DNA of 64,000 bases, taken from assembly GCA_002436105.1 (NCBI GenBank), contig DIXU01000001.1, positions 124,001-188,000 of the forward strand. The letters are read 5' to 3'. This stretch comes from Candidatus Aminicenantes bacterium UBA6072 (GTDB lineage Bacteria > Acidobacteriota > Aminicenantia > UBA2199). This document shows, piece after piece, positions 27,201-34,912 of the stretch (position 1 is the first letter of the stretch; every line of letters begins with the position of its first letter). The notes below the pieces were generated by a model that was given only the letters and a program-made list of their open reading frames with translations, was not told the DNA's origin and made no database searches. Position numbers and translations under genes: made by a program.

Positions 27201-27368
27201 GGCCTTTTGCCCTTGCTGGTCAGCAGCGGCGTCGGCTCGGAGATCCAGAGGCCACTGGCCCTGGTGGTCATGGGCGGGCTGGTCTTCTCGATATTCACCA
27301 CCCTGCTGCTGCTGCCCGTCATGCTGTGCCGCAGCCGGGCATTCCGGGAGGCCCGGTTCCCGCGCTGA
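24300..27368 (+). CDS. HME-RND heavy-metal efflux pump (CzcA/CusA family)
   Basis: 1022-aa inner-membrane proton antiporter with the full RND layout: TM1, porter domain, six TMs, second porter domain, five TMs. The proton-relay TM4 reads GIGIFVDAAIVVVDN. It has the conserved Asp, but lacks the DFG-type extra Asp of CzcA and ends VDN rather than V/IEN, so it is closer to the CusA/other HME groups than to Zn/Co CzcA. A methionine-rich strand (FMMVMF) lies in the second porter domain. Substrate is therefore uncertain; Cu(I)/Ag(I) or another soft metal is possible. Last gene of the operon. Confidence 0.93.
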   Translation: MNARMKTKSFPGFRGVALALALAALLGYWSLSDLAIDVFPDPSPVLVSVTAEVPGMGPEEIERFVTYPLERSLAGLPRLRKTTSVSTFGLATVNAYFADGVDIYFARQLVSQQLGGIQESLPAEVEGPRLSPVSSALGMVYIYALEGEMSAMDLRSIQDWLVKFQLQVTPGVAAVFSHGGDIRQIQVIIAPQDLQKYGVTLEGVIAAIRGGSHAVTAGIMKRGEEEVLIRGLALAKSGAELGEVLVKRADGVPVLLKDVAEIVDGPALNRGDALLDGRSGAVSGLVMKLIGANTAQLIEHLDARIEQVNRNLPQGLRIVPVYNQALIIRSAFRTVMEALLLGIFLVALLLFLFINDLSSALVAALAIPFAVVTALVAMKLSGTTADLMSLGGLAIGIGIFVDAAIVVVDNIARKRRDGRLAPDGVSEAMAEIRRPLLYAMGIIILSLAPIMALTGMEGKMFRPFGLTLLSALAGAVVFALWLAPGLMSRLPALSFDLGGRFFNALQQPYMKLYDFCFSHQRSTILFFVISSILAAFLFFSAGSEFIPRLNEQTLQLELLLPPSTSIETTLETMAAAHRRLNALPEVARVYTRVGRGEAGDHAHAVNEGFMMVMFRDRKEWQAANWQALTDKVRRAAARGAPQALINVTQPIQHNLDYLLTGSRADVAVRIYGDDLAGLLPVARRIESLLAGIEGVVDLAVSRTSGQQAILARIDRRALAQYGLSVVHVLEDLEIGLGGKAVSRIYQGDQVLDVFVRFAPAARDHGDDVHNLLLHGPDGQIVPLSAVAHISEDQGYAAIHRENGKRFVTVQFNTSGRDVGRIVEEGQRRIAGALDLPLGTIVEWGGQYELKRQAERRLWTVLVLAFAVIVWLLYRFVAGWRLLLLIALNLIAALTGGIVALRLAGIYLSIPTSIGFAALVGITLENSLILVDFACERRRGQDRPDAALREAVQVRLRPILMTKFTTIIGLLPLLVSSGVGSEIQRPLALVVMGGLVFSIFTTLLLLPVMLCRSRAFREARFPR

Positions 27369-27403
27369 GCCGGCGCCGGACTGCTATTCTCCGCCGTTTG
27401 CGC

Positions 27404-27409
27404 TATAAT
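27404..27409 (+). promoter_or_regulatory. -10 box of the S4-domain gene
   Basis: Consensus TATAAT nine bases before the ATG at 27419; the -35 region is poor. AGGGAAGA lies in the few bases between, so the mRNA leader is very short. Confidence 0.45.
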
Positions 27410-27418
27410 CAGGGAAGA

Positions 27419-27805
27419 ATGATATCCATCCGCATCGATCAATGGCTGTGGGCCGCCCGCCTCTACAAGACCCGGACCCTGGCCAACCAGGCCTGCCGCG
27501 GCGGCAAGGTCCAGGTCGCGGGCACGGCGGTGAAGCCGGCCCGGTTGCTGCGCGAGAACGAGGTCGTCGAGATCAAGCAGCCGCCCATCGTCCGCATCTA
27601 CCGGGTCAAGGCGCTGGCGGCCAAAAGGGTGTCGGCGGCGCTGGCCCGCGAGCTGGTCGAGGAGATCACGCCGGCCTCCGAGTTGGAGAAGCTGGCCCTG
27701 GCCCGGCGCGACCCGCTGGGACTGGTCTTCGCTTCCCGCGACCGCGGCAGCGGCCGGCCGACCAAGAGGGAGCGCCGCGAACTGGACAAGCTGCAGGGAA
27801 CGTAA
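27419..27805 (+). CDS. hslR: S4-domain RNA-binding protein (Hsp15/HslR-like)
   Basis: 128 aa beginning MISIRIDQWLWAARLYKTRT, the conserved start of the Hsp15/HslR family. The S4 fold continues with ACRGGKVQVAGTAVKPARLL, and the C-terminus is a basic tail (RPTKRERRELDKLQG) as in E. coli Hsp15. That protein binds stalled 50S subunits carrying peptidyl-tRNA and helps recycle them after heat stress. It converges on the sirtuin gene with a 2-bp gap. Confidence 0.9.
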   Translation: MISIRIDQWLWAARLYKTRTLANQACRGGKVQVAGTAVKPARLLRENEVVEIKQPPIVRIYRVKALAAKRVSAALARELVEEITPASELEKLALARRDPLGLVFASRDRGSGRPTKRERRELDKLQGT

Positions 27806-27807
27806 GC

Positions 27808-28653
27808 TCAGTTTTCGGGCATGAACGCAGCGATCGCATCCAATGCCGCCATGGCGCTCCCTTCCAGGCCGATCTGACCGGCCGGGACATCGGCTTCGCG
27901 GGCGTTGATGCGTACCAACTTCGTGTTCGGGCGCGCCAGGAGCCGCTCGGACATGCGGCGCACGCTGGGCACGGCCGTGCCGGCGCCGCACTCGACGATG
28001 ACCAACGCTTTCCCCGCCAGCGCCTCGAGCCAGTCGCGCATCCTCAGCGCCTGTTCCCGGCTGCGCTGCGGCCGCCAGCCCCAGTCGCCGAACATCAGCA
28101 CGTTGGGACGGGCCAGGCGTCCGCAGTCCGGGCAGGCCGGCAACGGCGGCCGGGCCCGCAGGGTCTTCTCGTCGACGTCGATCGTCACGTCCCCGGCCGG
28201 CCATGTCCCCCTGCCGCAATCAGCGGCGCACTGCAAATGATGGATCGAGCCATGGCACTCGTGGACCCGTTCTTCGGCGAAGCCGGCCTTCTGGAACTGG
28301 GCGTCGACATTCGAGGTGAAAACGAAATGCCCGCCCGGCTTGGCCGCGGACCAGCGCCGCAGCAGGGCGAATCCATGGTGCGGCGCCGTGCGCCGATAGA
28401 GATCCAGGCGATGGCCGTAGAAGCCCCAGGCCAGCCCGGGGTCGCGGGTAAACCATTCGGGGTTGGCCAGTTCGTAGAAGCTCAACCCGAGCTGCTTGTA
28501 GGGGGGATACGCATTCCAAAATCCCTGGTCGCCGCGGAAGTCAGGCAGGCCCGAGTCGACGCCCATGCCGGCGCCGGCGGCGACCAGCAGGGCCTCGGCC
28601 CCGGCGATGGCTTCCGCCGCTTCGCGGATAGCTCTATCCGCTTCGCGCATCAT
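27808..28653 (-). CDS. Sir2-family NAD-dependent deacylase
   Basis: 281 aa from ATG 28653; a TTG nine codons upstream or the next ATG are possible. NAD-binding GAGMGVDSGLPDFRG is intact. TSNVDAQFQKAGF replaces the usual TQNID motif, the catalytic His is in ECHGSIHHLQC, and four zinc cysteines are present (CAADC and CPDC). The ECGAGTAVPS loop is slightly unlike classical CobB (GTS), and the YxxR desuccinylase pair is not obvious, so substrate preference is open. It removes acyl groups from lysines at the cost of NAD. Confidence 0.92.
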   Translation of the reverse strand: MMREADRAIREAAEAIAGAEALLVAAGAGMGVDSGLPDFRGDQGFWNAYPPYKQLGLSFYELANPEWFTRDPGLAWGFYGHRLDLYRRTAPHHGFALLRRWSAAKPGGHFVFTSNVDAQFQKAGFAEERVHECHGSIHHLQCAADCGRGTWPAGDVTIDVDEKTLRARPPLPACPDCGRLARPNVLMFGDWGWRPQRSREQALRMRDWLEALAGKALVIVECGAGTAVPSVRRMSERLLARPNTKLVRINAREADVPAGQIGLEGSAMAALDAIAAFMPEN

Positions 28654-28748
28654 GCCTCCGTCTTGATGATGAGTGAACAAATAAAATGATCGCCAGTGAC
28701 AAGTGCTGAGCAGGAGAAACCCGGAAAGAGATCGGTCTGTGGCCGTTT

Positions 28749-28783
28749 CTTTTCACTTTTTACTTTTCACTTTTCACTTCTTT
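28749..28783. repeat. Heptanucleotide tandem repeat (CTTTTCA family)
   Basis: Five in-phase 7-bp units from 28749: CTTTTCA, CTTTTTA, CTTTTCA, CTTTTCA, CTTCTTT. The tract runs into the 3' end of dinB, whose last residues (EVKSEK) are encoded by it. Confidence 0.7.
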
Positions 28784-29866
28784 AAACAGCGGCGCCGCGA
28801 TGGCCTCCATTTTCTGCCTGGGAGGGTTGAAATTCGCCAGCGAGATCCCGGCCAGGCGCACGGGCCGCGTTCCGGCCTCGGTGCGCTCCAGCAGGGCGCA
28901 GGCCGCCCGGAAAACATCTTCGGGAGAAGACAGGAAATCGGCGGAAGTCTGCCGCCGGGTGACCAGCTGGAAATCGGCGTACTTGATCTTCAGGGTCACC
29001 GTGCGCGCGAGCTTGCCTTCCTCCTGCAGCTCAATGAAGACCCGCCCGGCGCAGTCGCGCAGGAAATCCAGCAGCGGACCCTTTTTCACGATGTCGCTGG
29101 CGAAGGTCTCCTCGGCGCCGTACGACAGCCGTTCGCGCCAGGGGGTCACCGGCCGCTCGTCGATGCCGCGGGCAATGTCGAAGAAGTAGCGCCCGGACTT
29201 GCCGAACTGCTCCTGCAAAAAACCCAGGGAACACTTTTCCAGGTCGGCAACGGTGCGGATGCCCAGCTTCGCCAGCTGGGCGTCGGTGACCCGGCCGATG
29301 CCGGGGATCTTGAGTACCGGCAGGGGGCGGATGAAATCCAGCACCTGCTCGGGCCGGACCACGCAGAGCCCGTCGGGCTTGCGGGCGTCGGAGGCGATCT
29401 TGGCCACGAACATGCTGGCCGCCACTCCGGCTGACGCCGTCAGGCCGGTGGCGGCGAAGATGCGGCGCTTGATCTCCCGGGCCAGGCGGGTGGCGCTGGC
29501 CTCGTTCTTCTTGTTGCGCGTCACGTCCAGGTAGGCCTCGTCCAGCGATACGGATTCGACCTGGTCGGTATACTCGCGGAAGATGGCGTGGATCTGCTCC
29601 GAAACGCGGCGGTACTTCCGGAAGTCGGGGGGGATGAAGAGGCAATGGGGGCAGAGGCGCCTGGCCATGGCGCACGACATCCCCGAGTGGATGCCGAACT
29701 TGCGCGCCTCGTAGCTGGCGGTGGTCGCCACCGAGCGGCTGTCGGGCCGGCCGCCGACGACCAGCGGCTTGCCGCGCAGCTCGGGGCGGTCGCGCAGTTC
29801 CACGGCGGCGTAGAACATGTCCATGTCGACGTGGATGATCTTGCGCGGCGCCGCGACCTGCTCCAT
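28760..29866 (-). CDS. dinB: DNA polymerase IV (Y-family)
   Basis: 368 aa. Catalytic carboxylates in IIHVDMDMFYAAVE and SVSLDEAYLDVT are intact; the helix-hairpin-helix thumb (LPVLKIPGIGRVTDAQLAKL) and little-finger domain follow. It performs translesion synthesis and mutagenic repair. Normal length, except that the last six codons lie in a 7-bp repeat tract. The promoter is consensus and its -10 box ends six bases before the ATG, with no ribosome site. Confidence 0.96.
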   Translation of the reverse strand: MEQVAAPRKIIHVDMDMFYAAVELRDRPELRGKPLVVGGRPDSRSVATTASYEARKFGIHSGMSCAMARRLCPHCLFIPPDFRKYRRVSEQIHAIFREYTDQVESVSLDEAYLDVTRNKKNEASATRLAREIKRRIFAATGLTASAGVAASMFVAKIASDARKPDGLCVVRPEQVLDFIRPLPVLKIPGIGRVTDAQLAKLGIRTVADLEKCSLGFLQEQFGKSGRYFFDIARGIDERPVTPWRERLSYGAEETFASDIVKKGPLLDFLRDCAGRVFIELQEEGKLARTVTLKIKYADFQLVTRRQTSADFLSSPEDVFRAACALLERTEAGTRPVRLAGISLANFNPPRQKMEAIAAPLFKEVKSEK

Positions 29867-29872
29867 GCGGCG

Positions 29873-29901
29873 AAACTAGCACACGCGCGCGGGGCTGTCA
29901 A
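29873..29901 (-). promoter_or_regulatory. Leaderless promoter of dinB
   Basis: On the minus strand: TTGACA (29901-29896), 17-bp spacer, TAGTTT (29878-29873), then six bases to the ATG at 29866. No LexA-type palindrome is evident. Confidence 0.65.
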
Positions 29902-29932
29902 CGACCCGCGACGGCGCCCGCAACGGGACGCC

Positions 29933-29961
29933 TTGTCCGTCGGGCCCGTTTCGGATATAAT
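29933..29961 (+). promoter_or_regulatory. Promoter of the EamA transporter gene
   Basis: TTGTCC (29933-29938), 17-bp spacer, consensus TATAAT (29956-29961), followed by a ~35-nt leader with AAGGAG just before the start. Confidence 0.6.
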
Positions 29962-29999
29962 GGCCCATCACGGCGTCCCGGACGCCGCCGTCAAGGAGA

Positions 30000-30896
30000 A
30001 TGATGCCCCTCGACCTCTTGGGAAAACTGCTGGCCCTTCTTTGCGCGATCTCCTGGGCCGGCGCGGTCATCCTGTTCAAGCTGGCCGGGGACAGCATCCG
30101 GCCGCTGGCACTGAACCTGTACAAAACGGCATTGACCGTCGCCATCCTCCTTCCCATCCTGCTGCTGCTGGGCATCCCGCTGCGGCCCGAGGCGATCGGC
30201 GTCCGCGACGCGCTGGCGGTGGCCGCCAGCGGCATCCTGGGCATCGCCATGGCCGACACCCTGTTCTTCGCCTGCTTGAACCGCCTGGGAGCGGGGACGA
30301 CGGCCATCGTCGATGCGTTGTACGTGCCCTTCGTGATGACGGCCTCCTGGCTGGTACTCGGGGAAGAGCCGCGGCCCGAGCAGATCGGCGGCGCCGTGCT
30401 GGTCATCGCCGCCATCCTCGTCGTCGCCTACCGCCGCAACGGCGACGAACGGCCGACGCGCAGGGTCGCCGCCGGGTTCATCTACGGCGTCGTGGCCATG
30501 GCCCTGATGGCGGCCAGCATCGTGCTCATGCGCCCGGTCCTGAGCAAGGCCCACGTCTTCTGGGTCACCGAGCTGCGCATGCTGGCGGCGCTGCTGGTGC
30601 TGCTGGTCATGTTCGCCCTGCGGAAGGAGCGCCGGCGGCTGCTGGCGCCGCTGTGGCTCCCGTGCGGCCGCGTGTACGCCTTCCTGGGCGCCCTGCTGGG
30701 CAACCTGATCTCGATGACCATGTGGATCGCCGCCTTCAAGTTCACCACGGTCAACTCGGCGGCCATCCTGAACCAGACCAACACCATCCTGGTCGTGGTG
30801 CTGGCCGCCATTTTTCTCAAGGACCGCTTCGATCTGCGCCGCCTGGTCGCCACGCTGCTCGCCGTCGCCGGGTCCGTGCTGATCCTCATCGGATAA
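30000..30896 (+). CDS. EamA-family (DMT) transporter
   Basis: 298 aa with ten TM helices in two EamA repeats: first LLALLCAISWAGAVILFKLA to AVLVIAAILVVAYRR, second FIYGVVAMALMAASIVLMRP to the C-terminus. Such proteins export metabolites or amino acids. Two tandem ATGs (30000 and 30003) follow AAGGAG; the second has better spacing. The substrate is unknown. Confidence 0.92.
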   Translation: MMPLDLLGKLLALLCAISWAGAVILFKLAGDSIRPLALNLYKTALTVAILLPILLLLGIPLRPEAIGVRDALAVAASGILGIAMADTLFFACLNRLGAGTTAIVDALYVPFVMTASWLVLGEEPRPEQIGGAVLVIAAILVVAYRRNGDERPTRRVAAGFIYGVVAMALMAASIVLMRPVLSKAHVFWVTELRMLAALLVLLVMFALRKERRRLLAPLWLPCGRVYAFLGALLGNLISMTMWIAAFKFTTVNSAAILNQTNTILVVVLAAIFLKDRFDLRRLVATLLAVAGSVLILIG

Positions 30897-30900
30897 AGAG

Positions 30901-31199
30901 AGACGTTAGACATCAGACGTTAGACGTTAGCAAGAACAGGACTCCCGACGAAACTCCGGCAGACAATCTAAAACGAAAACACTCCATGAAATCTCTCTTT
31001 TCTTGCTGGCGTCTAACGTCTGACGTCTGTCGTCTGTCGTCTGACGTCTGTCGTCTGTCGTCTGACGTCTGTCGTCTGTCGTCTGACGTCTGTCGTCTGA
31101 CGTCTGTCGTCTGACGTCTGTCGTCTGTCGTCTGACGTCTGTCGTCTGTTGTCTGTCGTCTGACGTCTGTCATCTGACGTCTGTCGTCTGTCGTCTGTC
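30901..31199. repeat. Inverted-repeat element built of 7-bp units, with a 27-unit right arm
   Basis: This fills the 347-bp gap between the EamA and PCMT genes. The left arm (30901-30937) has AGACGTTA/AGACATC-type units ending AGCAAGAA. About 65 bp of unique sequence follows. The right arm starts TTCTTGCT (31000-31007) and, from 31011 to 31199, consists of 27 in-phase heptamers GTCT(G/A)(A/T)C with only a few single-base variants. Left and right arms are complementary near the centre. No coding or CRISPR character: there are no unique spacers. The PCMT promoter begins just after it. Confidence 0.9.
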
Positions 31200-31208
31200 C
31201 TCCTGTCA

Positions 31209-31237
31209 TTTACAGCCTCGCTCATCTCTGCTAGAAT
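31209..31237 (+). promoter_or_regulatory. Leaderless promoter of pcm
   Basis: TTTACA (31209-31214), 17-bp spacer, TAGAAT (31232-31237), six bases before the ATG at 31244; no ribosome site. Confidence 0.65.
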
Positions 31238-31243
31238 CAAGCC

Positions 31244-31948
31244 ATGAAGTGCTTCCTGATGCTCCTCCTGCTGTTGCCCTTGCTGCTGACAGCGGCCAGT
31301 GACGACGCCGCCTTCGCCGTTGCGCGGGAAAAGATGGTCCGCGAGCAGATCCTCGAGCGCGGCATCACCGATTCCCGCATCCTCGGCGCTTTCCGCCGCG
31401 TCCCGCGCCACCTGTTCGTCGCCCCCTCCCGCCGCGGCCAGGCCTACGGCGATTTCCCGCTGCCCATCGAGGAGGGGCAGACCATTTCCCAGCCCTACAT
31501 CGTGGCCATCATGACCGCGGTCATCGCTCCCAGCGACGGGAAGAAGGTGCTGGAGATCGGCACCGGCTCCGGCTACCAGGCCGCGGTCATGGCCGAGCTG
31601 GTCCGCGAGGTCTACACCATCGAGATCATTCCCGCCCTGGCCGACAGTTCCAAGAAGCTCCTGCAGCAGCTGGGATACAGGAATATCCATTTCCGCACCG
31701 GCGACGGCCATGTCGGCTGGCCCGAAGCCGCCCCCTTCGACGGCATCATCGTTACCTGTTCGCCGGACCACATCCCGGCGCCGCTGCTCGAGCAGCTGGC
31801 CGTGGGCGGGCGCATGGTCATCCCCATCCGCTATTCCCACACCGTGCAGGACCTGCTGCTGGTGGAAAAGCTGCCCAACGGCAAGCTGAAGAAGACCAAC
31901 CTGATCTCCGTCCTGTTCGTGCCCATGATCCGTTCCCATGCCCGCTGA
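31244..31948 (+). CDS. pcm: Protein-L-isoaspartate O-methyltransferase with signal peptide
   Basis: 234 aa. After an N-terminal hydrophobic leader (MKCFLMLLLLLPLLLTAAS) comes a complete PCMT domain: REQILERGI, RVPRHLFV, the substrate loop EGQTISQPYIVAIMT, SAM motif VLEIGTGSGYQAAV and IIVTCSPDHIP. It methylates L-isoaspartyl residues of damaged proteins. Most bacterial PCMTs are cytoplasmic; the leader suggests export, although the source of SAM outside is a problem. It overlaps the helicase gene by 11 nt, so both are co-translated. Confidence 0.93.
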   Translation: MKCFLMLLLLLPLLLTAASDDAAFAVAREKMVREQILERGITDSRILGAFRRVPRHLFVAPSRRGQAYGDFPLPIEEGQTISQPYIVAIMTAVIAPSDGKKVLEIGTGSGYQAAVMAELVREVYTIEIIPALADSSKKLLQQLGYRNIHFRTGDGHVGWPEAAPFDGIIVTCSPDHIPAPLLEQLAVGGRMVIPIRYSHTVQDLLLVEKLPNGKLKKTNLISVLFVPMIRSHAR

Positions 31949-34004
31949 CGTCCTGTCGGGCCTCAATCCCGAGCAGCGGCAGGCGGTGCTGCACTTCGAC
32001 TCGCCCCTGCTCATCGTCGCCGGCGCCGGCTCGGGCAAGACGCGGGTGATCACCCACAAGATCTCCCACCTGGTCCTGGAGATGGGACTGGCGCCCCGGC
32101 AGGTGCTGGCCGTCACCTTTACCAACAAGGCGGCCAACGAAATGAAGGTGCGCATCGAGGCCCTGACCGGCATCCAGGCCCAGCTCTTCCCCATCTCCAC
32201 TTTCCACGCCCTGGGGCTGCGCATCCTGCGCGAATCGGGCGCCGCCTTGGGCTTCGATGCCCAGTGGCAGGTCATGGACGACGACGAGCAGCATCGGCTC
32301 TTCGGGCGCCTGCTCAAGGAAGGTTTCCCCCACCTGCTGCGCGAGGGCGACGCCCTGCTGCGGCGCATCGGTCTGGCCAAGATGGGGCTGCATTACCCCA
32401 ACAACGGCGAGTTCCTGCGCCAGAAGGGCTTCGACGACGAGGAGATCCGCGTATTCGCCCGCTACCACGCCGCGCAGCAGGAAGGCAAGCTCTGGGACTA
32501 CGAGGACCTGATCTCGTTTGCCGTCATGCTGCTGCGCGACCACGACGCGGTGCGCGACCGGTACCAGGAGCGCTTCCGCTACCTGCTGGTGGACGAGTTC
32601 CAGGACACCAACCCCAACCAGTACGAACTGATCCGGCTGCTGAGCCGCGACCGCCGCAGCATCACCGTGGTCGGCGACGACGATCAGGCCATCTATTCCT
32701 GGCGCGGCGCCAGCGTCCGTTTCCTCCTCGACTTCGAGCGCGATTTTCCGGGCGCGCGCGTCATCAAGCTGGAGCAGAACTACCGCTCGACGCCGGAGAT
32801 CCTGAACTTCGCCAACCTGCTGATCAGCCAGAACAGCGCCCGCAAGGACAAGCGCATGTGGTCGGAGGGCGAGAGCAGCCACCCGGTGTTCGTGCTGCGC
32901 AGCCGCTCCAAGGAGGAGGAGGCCGAGGAGATCGCCCGCCTGGTGAACCGCCTGCGCGACGCCAATCCCGGGCTGTTCCCGCTGGCCATCCTCTACCGCA
33001 TCAACTCGCAGTCGCTGGCCCTGGAGACCGAGCTGCTCAAGCAGCGCATCGCCTTCCGCATCCTCAAGGGGCTGCGCTTCTTCGAGCGCAAGGAGATCCG
33101 CGACGCGCTCGCCCTGCTGCGCCTGGCGCTGAACCCGGCCGACGACCTGGCCTTCCTGCGCGTGGTCGAGTTCCTGCCCCTGGGCGTCGGCAACCGCACC
33201 CTGGATGCGCTGAAAAGCCTGGCGACCCGGAATTCGCAGCACCTTTTCCCCGCCCTGGAGGAGCACCTGGGCGACAAGTTCTCCGCCCGGCCCCTGTTCC
33301 CGCTGCTGCGCGAAATGAACCGCCGCCAGGGGGAGCTGCCGGTTGCCGGGATGCTGGCGCGGCTGCTGCAGGCCTCGGGCTACCTGGAAACGCTGAAGGA
33401 AAAAGGCGAGGAGGAGCGCCTGCTCAACATCGCCGAGCTGCGCGAGTTCGTTGCCAAGTGGGAGGAGGAGAACCCCGGCACCCCCTTCTGCGACCTGCTC
33501 GACCGCATGACCCTGGAGACGCGCGAGGGGCGCGGCGCGGAGAAGACCCAGGTGTTCCTGCTGACCATGCACAACGCCAAGGGCCTCGAGTTCCCCACCG
33601 TCATCGTCAGCGGCGTCAACTCGGCCTACATGCCCTTCTTCATGAGCAAGGAGCGCGACGAGATCGAGGAGGAGCGGCGGCTGTTCTACGTGGCCAGCAC
33701 CCGGGCCAGCCAGCTGCTGGTCGTCTCCACCGCCTCCGACCGCCCCTCTTTCTTCCTGCAGCAGATGGCCGGCTCCTCCTACCTGCCCGTCTACTCATTC
33801 CGTGAGATCGTCGACGGGCTGTATCCCGCCGCCCCGGCCCCGGATTCCCGTGCCGCCAGAGGCGATAGCCGCTTCATCGTCCATCCCATCTTCGGCCGCG
33901 GCCGCGTGGTCGAGAAGATCTCCAACAGCAAATTCCTCATCCATTTCACCGACAAGGGCGAGAAGCTGATCGACACGTCGGTGGTCCAGGTCGAATTCAT
34001 TTAA
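31938..34004 (+). CDS. UvrD/Rep/PcrA-type superfamily 1 DNA helicase
   Basis: 688 aa. Motifs: Q-motif LNPEQRQAV, Walker A AGAGSGKTRVITHK, motif Ic TFHALGLRIL, motif II VDEFQDTNPNQ, motif III GDDDQAIYSWRGA, motif IV QNYRS, motif V TMHNAKGLEFPTVIV and VI EERRLFYVASTRA. It unwinds DNA 3' to 5' in repair or replication restart. Slightly short compared with UvrD/PcrA (~720 aa), with a C-terminal PcrA-like segment GRGRVVEKISNSKFLIHFTD. Whether it is UvrD, PcrA or Rep cannot be settled here. Confidence 0.95.
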   Translation: MPADVLSGLNPEQRQAVLHFDSPLLIVAGAGSGKTRVITHKISHLVLEMGLAPRQVLAVTFTNKAANEMKVRIEALTGIQAQLFPISTFHALGLRILRESGAALGFDAQWQVMDDDEQHRLFGRLLKEGFPHLLREGDALLRRIGLAKMGLHYPNNGEFLRQKGFDDEEIRVFARYHAAQQEGKLWDYEDLISFAVMLLRDHDAVRDRYQERFRYLLVDEFQDTNPNQYELIRLLSRDRRSITVVGDDDQAIYSWRGASVRFLLDFERDFPGARVIKLEQNYRSTPEILNFANLLISQNSARKDKRMWSEGESSHPVFVLRSRSKEEEAEEIARLVNRLRDANPGLFPLAILYRINSQSLALETELLKQRIAFRILKGLRFFERKEIRDALALLRLALNPADDLAFLRVVEFLPLGVGNRTLDALKSLATRNSQHLFPALEEHLGDKFSARPLFPLLREMNRRQGELPVAGMLARLLQASGYLETLKEKGEEERLLNIAELREFVAKWEEENPGTPFCDLLDRMTLETREGRGAEKTQVFLLTMHNAKGLEFPTVIVSGVNSAYMPFFMSKERDEIEEERRLFYVASTRASQLLVVSTASDRPSFFLQQMAGSSYLPVYSFREIVDGLYPAAPAPDSRAARGDSRFIVHPIFGRGRVVEKISNSKFLIHFTDKGEKLIDTSVVQVEFI

Positions 34005-34007
34005 AGA

Positions 34008-34099
34008 AGACGTCAGACGTTAGACGCCAGACGTCAGCAAGAACAAGATAGTGAATCGCTTTTTTCCTGCTAACGTCTAACATCTGACGTCTAACATCT
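34008..34099. repeat. Inverted-repeat element of 7-bp units, second copy
   Basis: Left arm AGACGTC/AGACGTT/AGACGCC/AGACGTC then AGCAAGAACAAGAT; about 20 bp; right arm TTTTTTCCTGCTAACGTCT continuing in GTCTAAC/ATCTGAC heptamers to 34099. Same plan and same inner boundary as the copies at 30901 and 34105. Confidence 0.85.
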
Positions 34100-34104
34100 A
34101 AGGA

Positions 34105-34243
34105 AGACGCTAGACGCTAGACGTCAGCAAGAACAAGATCGAACTAGAGGCGTTTGTCGCTGGTAAAGCCGAATCGCGTAGTGAAATAAGGCCATTTCTT
34201 CGCTGTTTTCCTGCTAACGTCTGACATCTAACGTCTAGCGTCT
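34105..34243. repeat. Inverted-repeat element of 7-bp units, third copy
   Basis: Left arm AGACGCT/AGACGCT/AGACGTC then AGCAAGAACAAGAT. A non-repeated centre of about 70 bp follows. The right arm is TTTTCCTGCTAACGTCTGAC continuing to GTCTAGCGTCT at 34243. It ends right at the 3' end of the hemolysin III gene. Confidence 0.85.
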
Positions 34244-34248
34244 CAAGA

Positions 34249-34869
34249 TCAAGGAATTACATAAATCAATATGGCGAAATAGTGGCAAACGCTCCCGGCC
34301 AGAACGAACAAGTGCCATATGCCATGATGATACGGCAGCGTTTTCCAGAGGTAAAAGACGGCGCCCAGCGAATAGAACAGGCCGCCGGCCAGCAGCCACA
34401 GCAGCCCCGGCCGGGGAACGTTCGCCAGCAGTGGCTTGACGGCGACGACCACCAGCCAGCCCATGCCCAGGTAGATCAGGGTCTGGGCCAGGCGGAAGCG
34501 GTCGACGAAGAATACCTGGAAAGCGATGCCCGCCAGCGCCAGCCCCCACACGACGCCGAAGAGGCTCCAGCCCCAGCCGCCGCGCAGGTTGACCAGCAGG
34601 AAAGGGGTGTAGGTGCCGGCGATGAGCAGGTAGATGGAGGCGTGGTCGACGATGCGGAAGGCGTGCTTGACGCGCGGCCCGCGGCAGCTGTGGTAGAGGG
34701 TGGAGCTGGTGAACAGCAGCACCAGCGTGGCGCCGTAGATGGCGCAGCTGACGATGTGCCAGGCGTCGCCGCGCAGCACGGCCGACACCACCAGCACCGC
34801 CAGCCCCGCCGCTCCCAGCACCGCCCCCAACCCGTGCGTCAAGGCATTGATAGACTCTTCCTTATTCAT
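34249..34869 (-). CDS. Hemolysin III / TrhA family membrane protein
   Basis: 206 aa, seven TM helices of the CREST/PAQR superfamily. Conserved residues are present: NALTHGLGAVLG (His), SSTLYHS (Ser/His), DHASIYLLIAGTYTPF (Asp/His) and a C-terminal HHGIWHLFVLAGSVCHY with the metal-site histidines. It is named for hemolysis in B. cereus, but members act in membrane energetics and fatty-acid homeostasis. Start ATG follows GAAGG. Confidence 0.94.
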   Translation of the reverse strand: MNKEESINALTHGLGAVLGAAGLAVLVVSAVLRGDAWHIVSCAIYGATLVLLFTSSTLYHSCRGPRVKHAFRIVDHASIYLLIAGTYTPFLLVNLRGGWGWSLFGVVWGLALAGIAFQVFFVDRFRLAQTLIYLGMGWLVVVAVKPLLANVPRPGLLWLLAGGLFYSLGAVFYLWKTLPYHHGIWHLFVLAGSVCHYFAILIYVIP

Positions 34870-34912
34870 GAACCTTCATAAACATGAGTATAAATAAAAA
34901 AGATGAAAATGG

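Noticed and set aside
31011..31199. Possible CRISPR array
   Set aside because: Units are 7 bp and directly adjacent with no unique spacers, so this is a simple tandem repeat.
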